A stretch of DNA of 64,000 nt from Pyxidicoccus parkwaysis (GCF_017301735.1 NZ_CP071090.1:3586001-3650000); one strand, 5' to 3'; positions 41,323 through 51,310 are shown, counted from the stretch's first letter. Made by a program: numbers and translations. The notes: generated by a model from the sequence alone, not told the origin.

Positions 41323-42702
41323 TCAGGCCACGGCCTGGATTCCCGTTGCCTTGGGCAGCGCGAGCGTCACGCGCGTGCCGCGCTCGGGCGTGCTGTGGAA
41401 TGCGAGCGTGCCCCCGTGCACCTCGACAATCCGGCGCACCAGTGTGAGCCCCAGTCCCACGCCTCCCGTGTCGCGTGCGCGGCTGCGGTCGGTGCGGAAG
41501 AAGGGCGTGGAGAGGCTCGGCAGGTCCTCGGCGCTGATGCCGATGCCCTGGTCCTCCACCTCCACGTGCAGGGTGTCCCCGTCCACGCGGGCCCGCAGCG
41601 TCACCGGGTTGCCGGGCTCCGAGTACTTGCGCGCATTGTCGAGCAGGTTGTGCACCGCGCGCCGCAGCAGCACCGCGTCGGCCTCCAGCGACGGCAGCTC
41701 GCCGGGCAGCTCCAGATGGAGAGAGCACTCCGGATGGCCGCGCTGGAAGCGCTCGGCGGCGTCGCGCAGGAAGTCGGTGGCATTCAGCGGTCTGCGCTGG
41801 GCGTAGAGGCCGGGCTGCCCGGCTTGATTCGCCGCGAGGTCGAGCCTCGCCATCTGCAGCACCCCGTCCACCAGGGATTGCAGCTCGCCGATGTCCCGGC
41901 GCAGCTCGGGCAGGCGCTTCGCCAGCTCATCCGGCTGGCCCTCCTCGACGAGGTCCAGTGTGACGCAGAGCCGGGCCAGAGGTGTGCGCAGCTCGTGGGA
42001 GACGTTGGCCAGCAGCTCCTTCTGTCCGCGGATGAGGGACTCCATCCGTCCGGCCATCTCGTCGAAGGTGCGGCCGAGCTCGGCCACCTCGTGGCGGCCC
42101 TTGAGCCGCACGCGGGTGGACAGGCGCCCCTGGCCGAACTCGCGCACCGCCGCCATCAACTGCTCCAGCGGTGAGGCGAGCGCCCGGGCCATCGGATAGG
42201 ACAGGATGGCCAGCGCGAGGAGGACCGAGGTCAGCATCCCGACGAGGTAGCCATACCTGGGGGCGAGGGGCTTCACGGATTGAGACACCACGTAGCCCAC
42301 CCGCAAGTCCCCCTGCCAGACGACAGCAGCCATCTCGATGTGGTCGCCGGGGCGAGCGAAGCGGATCCTCCCGCGCCGCAGCTCTCGCTGCTCGCTGGCC
42401 TCGAGTGGCCCCAGTTCCGGAGTCCCCACCGCGGCAATCCGCTCGCCTCGCGGACCATACACGGAGACGCGCAGCCCCTTTACGGCGAGGGCGTCCAGGG
42501 CGGGGAGCAATTCGGACGGATTCGAGCTGACCAGCTCCGCCACGCGTTCCGTCTCCTGCCAGTACTCGTCGGCCTTCGCCTCGTTCGTGCCCATCACCCG
42601 CACGGCGGCAATCACCGCCACGAGCGTGCCCACCAGCAGCAGCACGCCATACGCGTAGATGCGCCAGAACATCCGGCGAGGCAGCATCCCCTTCCAGCTC
42701 AC
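41323..42702 (-). CDS. Sensor histidine kinase, CpxA/EnvZ type
   Basis: A 459-aa kinase with TM1 (AYGVLLLVGTLVAVIAAV), a periplasmic sensor loop of about 110 residues, TM2 near 150-170, a HAMP domain (ALASPLEQLMAAVREF), the H-box ANVSHELRTPLARL (phospho-His about 236), N-box LLDNARKYSEP and G-boxes EDQGIGIS and GGVGLGLTL. Its ATG overlaps the stop of the OmpR-family regulator (ATGA), so the two are a cognate pair. The signal is unknown; a serine hydrolase precedes them in the operon. Confidence 0.92.
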   Translation of the reverse strand: MSWKGMLPRRMFWRIYAYGVLLLVGTLVAVIAAVRVMGTNEAKADEYWQETERVAELVSSNPSELLPALDALAVKGLRVSVYGPRGERIAAVGTPELGPLEASEQRELRRGRIRFARPGDHIEMAAVVWQGDLRVGYVVSQSVKPLAPRYGYLVGMLTSVLLALAILSYPMARALASPLEQLMAAVREFGQGRLSTRVRLKGRHEVAELGRTFDEMAGRMESLIRGQKELLANVSHELRTPLARLCVTLDLVEEGQPDELAKRLPELRRDIGELQSLVDGVLQMARLDLAANQAGQPGLYAQRRPLNATDFLRDAAERFQRGHPECSLHLELPGELPSLEADAVLLRRAVHNLLDNARKYSEPGNPVTLRARVDGDTLHVEVEDQGIGISAEDLPSLSTPFFRTDRSRARDTGGVGLGLTLVRRIVEVHGGTLAFHSTPERGTRVTLALPKATGIQAVA

Positions 42703-43418
42703 GGGCCTTCTCCCTGCTCCAGCACGTAGCCCACGCCGCGCACCGTCTTCAGGAGCCGGGGATTGCGCGCGTCATCTCCCAGCTTCTGGCGCAGCCTGGA
42801 CACGTGCACGTCGATGGCGCGGTCCACCGGCCCCTCCACGCCTCCGCTGGCCAGCTCCAGCAGTTGCTCGCGCGACAACACCCGTCCGGCCCGCTCCGCG
42901 AGCGCGCAGAGCAGGGCGAACTCGTACTGCGTCAGCGGCAGTTCCTGGCCGTTCATCGCCGCCTTCCTCCCGGCGCGGTCCAGCGTGAGCGGACCCACGC
43001 GCAGCACCTCGCGCGCGGGGCCGAGCAGTCCCCGGCTGCGGCGCACCTGCGCGGTGATGCGCGCCAGCAGCTCGCGCGAGGAGAAGGGCTTGGACACGTA
43101 GTCATCCGCGCCCAGCTCCAATCCCATCACCCGGTCCGCCTCCTCGCCCCGTGCGGTGAGCATCAAGATGGGCACCGCCGAGCGCGTCCGCAGCTCCCGG
43201 CACACGGTGAGCCCGTCCATCCGGGGCAGCATGACGTCGATGAGGATGGCATCGAAGCTCCGCCGCGAGGCCTCGGCCAGCCCGCGCTCTCCGTCGTTCG
43301 CGCAGACCGTCTTCACCCCATGGCGCTCCAGGTACTCGGCTGTGAGGCGGGCCAGGTGTGCGTCGTCCTCGATGAGGAGGACCTCGATGTTCTGCGAAGG
43401 GGAGCCGGACATGGTCAT
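42699..43418 (-). CDS. OmpR family response regulator
   Basis: A 239-aa regulator: receiver domain with acidic LLIEDDA, phospho-Asp about 61 in ILIDVMLPRMDG, Thr in MLTARG and Lys in YVSKPF; C-terminal winged helix with YEFALLCALAERAGRVLSRE and DVHVSRLRQKLGDD. Start could be two codons later (MSGSPS). It sits 3 nt after the stop of the serine hydrolase gene and 4 nt overlapping the kinase gene. Confidence 0.93.
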   Translation of the reverse strand: MTMSGSPSQNIEVLLIEDDAHLARLTAEYLERHGVKTVCANDGERGLAEASRRSFDAILIDVMLPRMDGLTVCRELRTRSAVPILMLTARGEEADRVMGLELGADDYVSKPFSSRELLARITAQVRRSRGLLGPAREVLRVGPLTLDRAGRKAAMNGQELPLTQYEFALLCALAERAGRVLSREQLLELASGGVEGPVDRAIDVHVSRLRQKLGDDARNPRLLKTVRGVGYVLEQGEGP

Positions 43419-43421
43419 AGC

Positions 43422-44693
43422 CTAGCGCGCCGTGGCCGCTCCCTGGGCGCCGGGCGTCGGGCCGATGCCGACCAGCGCGAGCGCGCGGGGAATGAAGTCG
43501 TCGAAGAAGACGGACGCATCCGGCCGGGTCCGCGCTCCCTCCGGCATCGAGTACATCCGCACCGCGACGAGCCGGGCCTCCGGGACGACGACGAGGTACT
43601 GCCCGAGGTCGCCGTTGGCGTTGAAGCCGACGATGGGGCCCTTCTCCATCGTGGCGGGAGGCAGGCCGCGTCCGCGCACCTCCTTCTCGAGGCCCGCCAT
43701 CCGCGCGCCCAGGGCCTCGAAGTAGGCCGACCGGCTGGTGAACGTCCGGCCCTTCAGCGGGGCCATGTCCTGGAGGAACGCGTCAGGCACGCCGGCCTGC
43801 TTCCACTTCGCGAGCAGCGTGTCGTCCACCGTGTACCGCGCCCACGCGGGCTGGGGCCACCAGAGCAGCCCGCTGGAGGCGAACACGCCCTCGCCCGGCG
43901 TGGTGGCCTGCTTCACCCAGTCGTCCGGCAGCAGGCGGCGGCCCAGCCACACGCCATGGTCCAGCAGGAGCTGGCCGAGCTTCGCGAGGTCTCTCGGCCG
44001 AAGCTCGAGCCCCGCCATGACGTGCACGTTGCCCGCGTCATCCTTCATCCAGTCCACGTCGGTGATGCCCATGGGCTTGAAGAGAGTGTCCGCGAGGTAG
44101 CGGTCCAGCCGCTGGCCGGACACCTTCTCGACGAGGGCCGCTATCAGGTTGACGGCCTTGTTGTTGTAGCGGAACGCGGTGCCCGGGGCCTCGGTCAGCT
44201 CCGCCGCCAGCGCGAGCCTCACGATGTCCGGGCTCGCATAGACCTCCTGGGCCGTGGGCAGCGACTGCAGGCCCGTGGTGTGGGTGAGCAACTGCCGCAG
44301 GGTGATGTCCTTCTTGCGGCCCTGGTTCCACTCGGGGAAGTACGTGTGCAGCGGCACATCCAGCGAAGGAATCTTCCCGTCCGCGAGCAGCTTCAGCACC
44401 GCGAGGCCGGCAACCGACTTGGTGACGGACATCGCGTGGATGCGCGAGGGGGCCTCGCCGAAGGACCACTCGCCCACGAGCTTGCCGTTCTTCAGGATGA
44501 CCACGGCGCTGGAGTGGGACGCCTCGGCGGCCTGGAGGAGCTGCTTCAGCGCCTCGGGATTGATGCCCTCCGCTTCGGGGGAGGCCGCGCGCGGAAGCTC
44601 CGGCGGCACGGCGGTGGCCATGGGGACTCGCGGCACGAGCGAGAGGGAGAAGAGCATCACCTTCACGAACAGGAGTGCATACAGACCGAGCAT
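43422..44693 (-). CDS. Serine hydrolase, class C beta-lactamase/DD-peptidase family
   Basis: A 423-aa exported or membrane-anchored enzyme with an N-terminal hydrophobic segment (LYALLFVKVMLFSLSLV). Active-site motifs are SVTK (SxxK, in AMSVTKSVAG) and Tyr-Asn in FRYNNKAVN; the typical LRQLLTHTTGL follows the SxxK. The KTG-equivalent is not clear, so it is more likely an esterase or peptidase than a true beta-lactamase. GGGAGG lies about 4 nt before the ATG. It heads an operon with a CpxAR-like two-component pair, suggesting an envelope-related role. Confidence 0.85.
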   Translation of the reverse strand: MLGLYALLFVKVMLFSLSLVPRVPMATAVPPELPRAASPEAEGINPEALKQLLQAAEASHSSAVVILKNGKLVGEWSFGEAPSRIHAMSVTKSVAGLAVLKLLADGKIPSLDVPLHTYFPEWNQGRKKDITLRQLLTHTTGLQSLPTAQEVYASPDIVRLALAAELTEAPGTAFRYNNKAVNLIAALVEKVSGQRLDRYLADTLFKPMGITDVDWMKDDAGNVHVMAGLELRPRDLAKLGQLLLDHGVWLGRRLLPDDWVKQATTPGEGVFASSGLLWWPQPAWARYTVDDTLLAKWKQAGVPDAFLQDMAPLKGRTFTSRSAYFEALGARMAGLEKEVRGRGLPPATMEKGPIVGFNANGDLGQYLVVVPEARLVAVRMYSMPEGARTRPDASVFFDDFIPRALALVGIGPTPGAQGAATAR

Positions 44694-44784
44694 GGAACCT
44701 CCCTGGGCCCTGGGGCCGGCTGGACGGTTCGCACTCAACGCCCCTCATGTCTCGCGCGTATGTGCCGCGTGTAAACGAATGTAA

Positions 44785-45684
44785 CTAGCGCGGCTGGGAC
44801 GGACGCGGAGACTGCTGGAGCAGCCAGTCCACGAAGGTCCGCGCCGCCTGCCGCAGCCGGCGGTGGGACGGGTACACGATGAAGTAGCCGAAGCGCGCGA
44901 GCAGCACGGGGCCAGGCAGGCGCACGAGGCGGCCATCCGCGAGGTACGGCGTGACAATCCGCTCGCGCCCGAGCGCCGCGCCCAGGCCGTGCACCGCGGC
45001 CAGCAGCGCATCCGTTGTGTCGCTGAAGCCATGGCGCTCGTCGAACGGCACGTCGCGCACGCCGGCCGCGCGGAACCAGTCCGCCCAGCCCTGGCGCGAC
45101 AAGTCCCGCACCAGCGGCAGCTTCGCGACATCCGCCGCGTCCCGCAGCTCCGCGACGCCGGGCAGGCGGGGCGAGGCCACCGGGAAGAGGGAGTCGTCCA
45201 TCAGGTGGTGCGCCGTCAGGCCCGTCCAGTGGCCCTCACCGTGGCGGATGGCCAGGTCGGGGCCTCCTTCGTCGAAGCGAGCCAGCGACGACTCCGTGTC
45301 GACCTGGATGCGGATGTGCGGGTGTGCGGCGGTGAAGGCCGGCAGGCGCGGCATCAGCCAGGTGTAGGTCAGCGAGTGCAGGGTGTTGATGCGCACGCGG
45401 TTGCGCTCGTCGCGTGCGGTGCTGAGGCCTCGCAGCACGCCGTCGATGTCGGCCATGGCGCTGCTGGCCGTGTCCGCGAGCTGGCGTCCCTCGGGCGTCA
45501 GCAGGACGCCGCGCGCGTGCCGCTGGAAGAGGGCGACGCCGAGCTGGGCCTCCAGCTTGCGCACATGGTGGCTGATGGCGCTGGTGGTCAGGTGCAGCTC
45601 CTCCGCCGCATGGGCGAAGTTCTGGTGACGCGCGGCGGACTCGAACGCCGCCAGGGCCGGGAGCCATTCGGAGGGCAGGGGCAT
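44785..45684 (-). CDS. LysR family regulator (GcvA-like)
   Basis: A 299-aa LysR protein: LPALAAFESAARHQNFAHAA, recognition helix TTSAISHHVRKLEAQLG and LFQRHARGVLLTPEG, then an effector domain ending HRRLRQAARTFVDWL. The PLPSEWLPALAAFE opening is typical of the GcvA/AmpR branch. It is divergent from the EamA transporter gene and a perfect 10-bp dyad lies just before its start, so control of the transporter is likely. Confidence 0.9.
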   Translation of the reverse strand: MPLPSEWLPALAAFESAARHQNFAHAAEELHLTTSAISHHVRKLEAQLGVALFQRHARGVLLTPEGRQLADTASSAMADIDGVLRGLSTARDERNRVRINTLHSLTYTWLMPRLPAFTAAHPHIRIQVDTESSLARFDEGGPDLAIRHGEGHWTGLTAHHLMDDSLFPVASPRLPGVAELRDAADVAKLPLVRDLSRQGWADWFRAAGVRDVPFDERHGFSDTTDALLAAVHGLGAALGRERIVTPYLADGRLVRLPGPVLLARFGYFIVYPSHRRLRQAARTFVDWLLQQSPRPSQPR

Positions 45685-45688
45685 GACG

Positions 45689-45711
45689 AGCCTCAAATCA
45701 TATTTGAGGCT
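45689..45711. promoter_or_regulatory. LysR operator dyad
   Basis: AGCCTCAAAT-CAT-ATTTGAGGCT, a perfect 10-bp inverted repeat with the T-N11-A core expected for LysR regulators, 4 bp upstream of the LysR ATG. It would serve autorepression and activation of the divergent EamA gene. Confidence 0.75.
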
Positions 45712-45792
45712 GCCTGGAAAAACATGCGCTTGTCCCAGAGGAGGCACGGGGACATCTAGAGGGCCAGACAACAGTCATTTTGGAGCCTCTCC

Positions 45793-46689
45793 ATGAGCTC
45801 GACCACGCTGGCCCGCCCCGCAACTCCACCCCTCGCAGTCTCCTGGCAGACGCCGCTGGAACTGGGCGTGCTGGGCGCCATCTGGGGCGCGTCGTTCATG
45901 TTCATGCGTATCGCGGCGAAGGACTTCGGCGCGATGCCGTTGGTGGAGATGCGGCTCGCGCTGGGCGCGCTCGTGCTGATGCCGTTCCTGTGGAAGGCGA
46001 GGGCGTCCTTCCCGCTGAAGCTCTGGCCGAAGCTGGCCCTGATTGGCGCCATCAACTCGGCGGTGCCCTTCGCGCTGTTCGCCTGGGCCGCGCAGCGGGC
46101 GCCGGCCGGCGTGGGCGCCATCTGCAACAGCATGGCGGTGCTGTTCACCGCGCTGGTGGCGTTCCTCTTCTACGGCGAGCGCATCGGCGCGCGGCGCGCG
46201 GTGGCGCTGCTCGCGGGCTTCGTCGGAGTGGTGGTGCTGGCCAGCGGGAAGACGGCGGGTGCGAGCATCGGCTGGGCGGTGGGCGCGGGCACCTCGGCCG
46301 CGTTCCTCTACGGCATCGGTGGGAATCTGGTGAAGCGGAAGCTCACGGGCCTGCCGCCCGGTGCCGTGGCGGCGGCCACGCTGGTGTGCTCGGCGGTGCT
46401 CATCCTCCCGTTCGCCATCGCCTCATGGCCGGAGCACTCCATTCCCATGCGGTCCTGGCTGAGCGCGGGTGGGCTCGGCGTGCTCTGCACCGGCGTGGCC
46501 TATGCCATCTTCTACCGGCTCATCATGCGCATCGGCGCGGCGCGTGCCTCCACCGTCACGTACATCGTCCCGCTGACTGCCGTGACGTGGGCGTGGCTGC
46601 TCCTGGACGAGCCGCTCACCGTCCCCATGCTCATCGCCGGGACGATGATTCTCGGCAGCGTGGCGCTGAGCCAGAAGCAGCCGGCGTAG
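45793..46689 (+). CDS. EamA/DMT family transporter
   Basis: A 298-aa inner-membrane protein with ten helices in two EamA repeats. Signatures: LGAIWGASFMFMRIAAKDF at the start of repeat 1, the loop ALFAWAAQRAPAG, and TYIVPLTAVTWAWLLLDEPL in repeat 2. Members export metabolites or amino acids. The divergent LysR gene is the probable regulator. A bidirectional hairpin ends the transcript. Confidence 0.9.
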   Translation: MSSTTLARPATPPLAVSWQTPLELGVLGAIWGASFMFMRIAAKDFGAMPLVEMRLALGALVLMPFLWKARASFPLKLWPKLALIGAINSAVPFALFAWAAQRAPAGVGAICNSMAVLFTALVAFLFYGERIGARRAVALLAGFVGVVVLASGKTAGASIGWAVGAGTSAAFLYGIGGNLVKRKLTGLPPGAVAAATLVCSAVLILPFAIASWPEHSIPMRSWLSAGGLGVLCTGVAYAIFYRLIMRIGAARASTVTYIVPLTAVTWAWLLLDEPLTVPMLIAGTMILGSVALSQKQPA

Positions 46690-46701
46690 CAGCTCCTTCA
46701 C

Positions 46702-46731
46702 GACGGGCGGCGCACCGACGTGCCGCCCGTC
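46702..46731. terminator. Bidirectional hairpin between convergent genes
   Basis: GACGGGCGGC / GCCGCCCGTC, a perfect 10-bp stem with a 10-nt loop, lies between the convergent EamA and ABC-2 permease genes. No T-run; presumed to serve both directions. Confidence 0.6.
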
Positions 46732-46749
46732 ACTCCCGGGGTGGGCCCG

Positions 46750-47580
46750 CTATTCCGACGCGAGGTCCCGCTTCTCGAACAGCCACATGGTGAGGAGCAT
46801 GAAGGCGAGGGAGAAGGCCACCACCGACACGGTGCTCGCCTGCCAGGTCATGTCGTGGCCCAGCACATTCTCCACGTCCTGCTTGTCGTATGCGCTCAGC
46901 GCGAGCCACCTCGTCTGGAGCGAGTCCAGGTTCGCCATCGGGGAGACCCATCCTCCGGGGAGGAACACCGCCCCGCGCAGCAGGTGCTGGGCGGTGAAGC
47001 CGAGCAGGGTGCCGCCGACGAACGAGCGCGTGGCCACCGAGGCGAGCATCGTGAGGCTGATGGTGCAGCCGAACTCCAGCGTGTAGTACGCCACCATCCT
47101 GCCAATGTCCCCCGCGCCCAGGTTCACCGGGCCGGGCACGAAGTTCAGTCCCAGGGCGAGCGAGCCTCCCGCGCCCATGACAATCGCGAAGACGTAGGTG
47201 AAGGCCACCGCGCCCAGCGTCAGCACCAGCGTGGCCAGGAACTTCGCCACCAGCGACGAGGCGCGCGACGTCGTCCTCGGCAGCGTCATCTTCCACGTGC
47301 CACCGGAGTACTCGCTGCCCACCGCTCCCGCGGCCACCACCGTGATGAGGAGGGGGAGCGAGATGTTCGCAATCTTGATGGTGTTGAACAGGCAGCCCGG
47401 GAACGTGACGAGGCTGCGGGCCCAATCCCGCATGTTGTCGTTGGCCGACCCGGCGATGGCGATGGGCACCGGCAGCACCCCGAAGAAGAGCAGCAGCCCG
47501 AGCACGCCGAGGAAGAGGTTGCGCTTGCGGGCCTTGAGGAGCTCCGCGGTGAATTGGCGATGGAGCGCGATGAGGTTCAT
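46750..47580 (-). CDS. ABC-2 type transporter permease
   Basis: A 276-aa protein with six hydrophobic helices (NLFLGVLGLLLFFGVLPVPIAI, LLITVVAAGAVGSEYSGGTW) and the ABC-2 family element GSEYSGGTWKMTLPRTTSR. It overlaps the upstream ATPase gene by 4 nt. It forms the membrane part of an exporter of unknown substrate, of the bacitracin/lantibiotic-immunity-like or general ABC-2 kind. Confidence 0.86.
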   Translation of the reverse strand: MNLIALHRQFTAELLKARKRNLFLGVLGLLLFFGVLPVPIAIAGSANDNMRDWARSLVTFPGCLFNTIKIANISLPLLITVVAAGAVGSEYSGGTWKMTLPRTTSRASSLVAKFLATLVLTLGAVAFTYVFAIVMGAGGSLALGLNFVPGPVNLGAGDIGRMVAYYTLEFGCTISLTMLASVATRSFVGGTLLGFTAQHLLRGAVFLPGGWVSPMANLDSLQTRWLALSAYDKQDVENVLGHDMTWQASTVSVVAFSLAFMLLTMWLFEKRDLASE

Positions 47581-48494
47581 GGGTGCTTGCCTCCCCGCGC
47601 GTTGGCGGTGGCCTCGAAGAAGAGCTGCTCCAGCGAGTTGCGCTTCGGACGTACCTCGTACACGTCCACGTCTGCCTGCAGGAGCTTGCGCAGCACGCCC
47701 GGCACCGCGCTGTCGGCGCCCTCGGCCAACAGCCAGCCCGCGTCGGACGTCAGTCCCTCCGCCGGCGGCAGGTTCAGCAGGGCCGCGGCGCGCGCCATGG
47801 ACGAGACGCGCAGCTCGATGCCGCTCGAGGCCAGCAGCTTCGCGACGTTGCCCTGGGTGCGCAGCTCACCGTTCTGGACGATGGCGACGTCCGTGCAGAT
47901 GCGCTCCACCTCCTGGAGCAGGTGGCTGGAGAGGAACACCGTGCGGCCCTCGCGCTTCAGCGAGCCGATGAGGTCTCGAATCTCGCGCGCTCCGTCGGGG
48001 TCCAGGCCGTTGGTGGGCTCATCGAGGAAGAGCACCGGCGGGTCTCCGATGAGCGCCGCCGCGAGCCCGAGCCGCTGCTTCATGCCCAGCGAGAACTGCT
48101 TCACCGGACGCTTGAGCTCCTTCGCCAGGCCCACGAGCGTCAGCAGCCGGTCCGACTCGCCCGCGGCCAGCGCATGGCCCGCGCCGAGCGCCATCACGCG
48201 CAGGTTCTCCGCCGCGCTCAGGTACGGGTAGAAGGCGGGCACCTCGACGATGGCACCGACGAGCGTGGAAAGGCGGGGCCGCTCGCGCAGCACGTCCACG
48301 CCCATCACCGATGCCGCGCCGGACGTGGGCTTGATGAGCCCCAACAGCATGCGGATGGTCGTCGTCTTGCCCGCGCCGTTCGGCCCCAGAAAGCCGAACA
48401 CGGAGCCGGCGGGCACCTCGAGGCTCAGGTTGTTCACCGCCGCGAGGGCGCCATACCTTTTCGTCAGGCCCTCCGTACGGATGGCGTAGTCCAT
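47577..48494 (-). CDS. ABC transporter ATP-binding protein (BcrA/CcmA-like)
   Basis: A 305-aa ATPase: Walker A GPNGAGKTTTIR, signature FSLGMKQRLGLAAAL, Walker B VLFLDEPTNGLDPDGAREI and switch His in FLSSHLLQE. The C-terminal ~80 residues form the extra domain of DrrA/BcrA-type subunits. Partner permease follows with an ATGA overlap. Upstream, a 193-bp gap divides it from the divergent Msr gene. Confidence 0.92.
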   Translation of the reverse strand: MDYAIRTEGLTKRYGALAAVNNLSLEVPAGSVFGFLGPNGAGKTTTIRMLLGLIKPTSGAASVMGVDVLRERPRLSTLVGAIVEVPAFYPYLSAAENLRVMALGAGHALAAGESDRLLTLVGLAKELKRPVKQFSLGMKQRLGLAAALIGDPPVLFLDEPTNGLDPDGAREIRDLIGSLKREGRTVFLSSHLLQEVERICTDVAIVQNGELRTQGNVAKLLASSGIELRVSSMARAAALLNLPPAEGLTSDAGWLLAEGADSAVPGVLRKLLQADVDVYEVRPKRNSLEQLFFEATANARGGKHP

Positions 48495-48687
48495 GTGGGA
48501 GTCGGTTCCTTGTTGCTCGTGCGTGGAGGGGCTCTGGATTTAGCAGGGCCGGCCGTTCAGCAGCCAACCTTCCGCTGGAAGGTCCGCTCGGAACCAGGGG
48601 GAAGCGGCGGGCTGAAACCCGATTCAGGGCTCGCGCGTACAGGGGGAGAAACCGCACGCGTACCCCGCGTGCCCGGAGGCTGAATCC

Positions 48688-49857
<1,170 letters not shown>

Positions 49858-49864
49858 TGAAGCG

Positions 49865-49894
49865 CGGGGCGCCGCGATGCCTGGCGGCGCCCCG
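49865..49894 (+). terminator. Hairpin after the Msr gene
   Basis: Perfect 11-bp stem CGGGGCGCCGC / GCGGCGCCCCG with an 8-nt loop, 8 nt after the stop codon, followed by a moderately T-rich TGTTCGGTGTTCG. Confidence 0.65.
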
Positions 49895-50003
49895 TGTTCG
49901 GTGTTCGCTTCAGGGGCTCATTCAGGACGCTGTGGATTCCCGCACTTCGCTCGGGCCTTCGCGAGGAGGCCCGTGCCCCGTGTTTGATGTTTGCGTCAGG
50001 AAC

Positions 50004-50540
50004 TCAGGCGACGCGAGGGAAGTCCACCTCGGTGCCGGCCACGACGTTGAGGTAGTTGGTGAGCACGTTCTGCGCGACGGCGGCCACCACCTCCACCAGT
50101 TCCGCGTCGCTCAGCCCCGCCTTGCGCGCCTGCGCGAGCTGCGGGCCCACGTCCGCGGCCCGCGTGCGGGCGATGGCCACGGCCAGGTCCAGGATGGCCT
50201 GCTCACGCGGGTCCGCCGAGCGGCCGGTGCGGAAGCCGCTCAACTCATCCGCCTTCACCCCGTGACCCTTCGCCAGCGCCGTGTGCGCGGAGAGGCAGTA
50301 GGTGCAGCGGTTCAGCTCCGCCACGGCGATGGCGATGGCCTCCTGCGTGCGCGGCGACAGCTTCGCGCGGCCCATGGCGTCGAAGTAGCCCGCCACCGCG
50401 TCGAGCGCCGCGGGCGAGTGGGCGAAGGTGGAGAACATCTTCGGCACGCTCCCGAACTTCGCCTTCAGCGCGGCGAGCGTGGGCTCGGCGGCGGAGGGCG
50501 TGGTGGTGGGGCCGACGGGCGGAATGGTGGGCGTGGTCAT
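50004..50540 (-). CDS. AhpD-like carboxymuconolactone decarboxylase family protein
   Basis: A 178-aa alkylhydroperoxidase-like protein with the redox pair CTYC in ELNRCTYCLSAHTALAKGHG, matching the CxxCxxxH active site of AhpD-type enzymes, and the flanking helices KLSPRTQEAIAIAVAE and REQAILDLAVAIA. It is likely a peroxide- or thiol-linked reductase of unknown partner. It is divergent from a MarR-family gene with four clustered Cys, and two identical operators lie between them, so oxidative control is plausible. Confidence 0.87.
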   Translation of the reverse strand: MTTPTIPPVGPTTTPSAAEPTLAALKAKFGSVPKMFSTFAHSPAALDAVAGYFDAMGRAKLSPRTQEAIAIAVAELNRCTYCLSAHTALAKGHGVKADELSGFRTGRSADPREQAILDLAVAIARTRAADVGPQLAQARKAGLSDAELVEVVAAVAQNVLTNYLNVVAGTEVDFPRVA

Positions 50541-50584
50541 GACGGTGCTCCTGCGGACAGCGGGTTGAGCGGCACGTCGATTTG

Positions 50585-50599
50585 GTATCGACTCGATAC
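50585..50599. promoter_or_regulatory. MarR operator, copy 1
   Basis: GTATCG-ACT-CGATAC perfect dyad, 45 bp upstream of the AhpD-like start. Confidence 0.75.
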
Positions 50600-50633
50600 T
50601 AAATGCGGCCGACCACCCCGGCTTGTCAAGTCA

Positions 50634-50648
50634 GTATCGGCCCGATAC
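50634..50648. promoter_or_regulatory. MarR operator, copy 2
   Basis: GTATCG-GCC-CGATAC, same arms as copy 1, centred 49 bp away and 11 bp before the MarR ATG. Two identical dyads in a divergent gap argue for joint control of both genes. Confidence 0.75.
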
Positions 50649-50658
50649 CTTTTGGGTC

Positions 50659-51231
50659 ATGGCCGTGGACCGCCTGTACGCACTGCTCGAACGAATGGGG
50701 AACCTGCTCCGCACGGAGGAGCGGGCGGCGGGGCTGCCGCACGGGTTGCAGCCGGTGCACCTCCAGGCGCTGCGCTACCTGCAGTCGTGCAACCGCTACA
50801 GCAACACGCCCGCGGCGCTGACGGAGTACCTGGGGCTCACCAAGGGCACGGTGTCCCAGACGCTGCTGCTGCTGGAGGAGAAGGGGCTCTTGCGCAAGGA
50901 GGCGGACGCGGAGGACCGGCGCGTCGTCCACCTGCTGCTCACGGAAGCGGGGCGCAAGGTGCTGAAGGAGGCGCTGCCGCCGGACCTCTTCAAGAGGGCC
51001 CTCGCGAATCTGCCGGGCGGAGGCGAGGCGCTGGAGGACGCGCTCACCGGCCTGCTGCGCTCGCTCCAGGCCGCGAATGCGCAGCGGAGCTTCGGTGCCT
51101 GCGCCACCTGCAAGCACTTCCAGCGCGAGGGGGCGGGCCGCTTCCGCTGCGGCCTCACCCAGGAGCCGCTGTCACGCGAGGACAGCCTGCTCTTGTGCCG
51201 GGAGCACGAGGCCGTGCCCCCGGGACATTGA
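50659..51231 (+). CDS. MarR family regulator with C-terminal Cys cluster
   Basis: A 190-aa regulator: helix-turn-helix ALTEYLGLTKGTVSQTLLLLE and wing KEADAEDRRVVHLLLTEAG. Unlike most MarR proteins it ends in an extra ~40-residue segment with Cys residues in FGACATCKHF, RFRCGLTQE and LLLCREHE, suitable for metal binding or thiol-based sensing. ATG 50659 is used because a longer frame would translate through operator 2. It shares a divergent control region with the AhpD-like gene. The 3' end is part of a local tandem duplication. Confidence 0.87.
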   Translation: MAVDRLYALLERMGNLLRTEERAAGLPHGLQPVHLQALRYLQSCNRYSNTPAALTEYLGLTKGTVSQTLLLLEEKGLLRKEADAEDRRVVHLLLTEAGRKVLKEALPPDLFKRALANLPGGGEALEDALTGLLRSLQAANAQRSFGACATCKHFQREGAGRFRCGLTQEPLSREDSLLLCREHEAVPPGH

Positions 51232-51301
51232 GGCACTGCTCGACCTGCTGTCGTGACGGGAGCACGAGGCCGCGCCCCCGGGACATTGAGGCACTGCTCG
51301 A
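51199..51301 (+). repeat. Short tandem duplication, about 45 bp with 58-bp period
   Basis: The segment starting CGGGAGCACGAGGCCG at 51199 recurs at 51257 with one substitution. The first copy contains the last codons and stop of the MarR gene; the second is non-coding. It looks like a recent slippage or unequal-exchange duplication. Confidence 0.85.
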
Positions 51302-51310
51302 GGACGCGGC

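Noticed and set aside
46750..48494. ABC-2 transporter as lantibiotic immunity system
   Set aside because: It is about 19 kb from the lanthipeptide genes, in another transcription unit, with no specific immunity motif.
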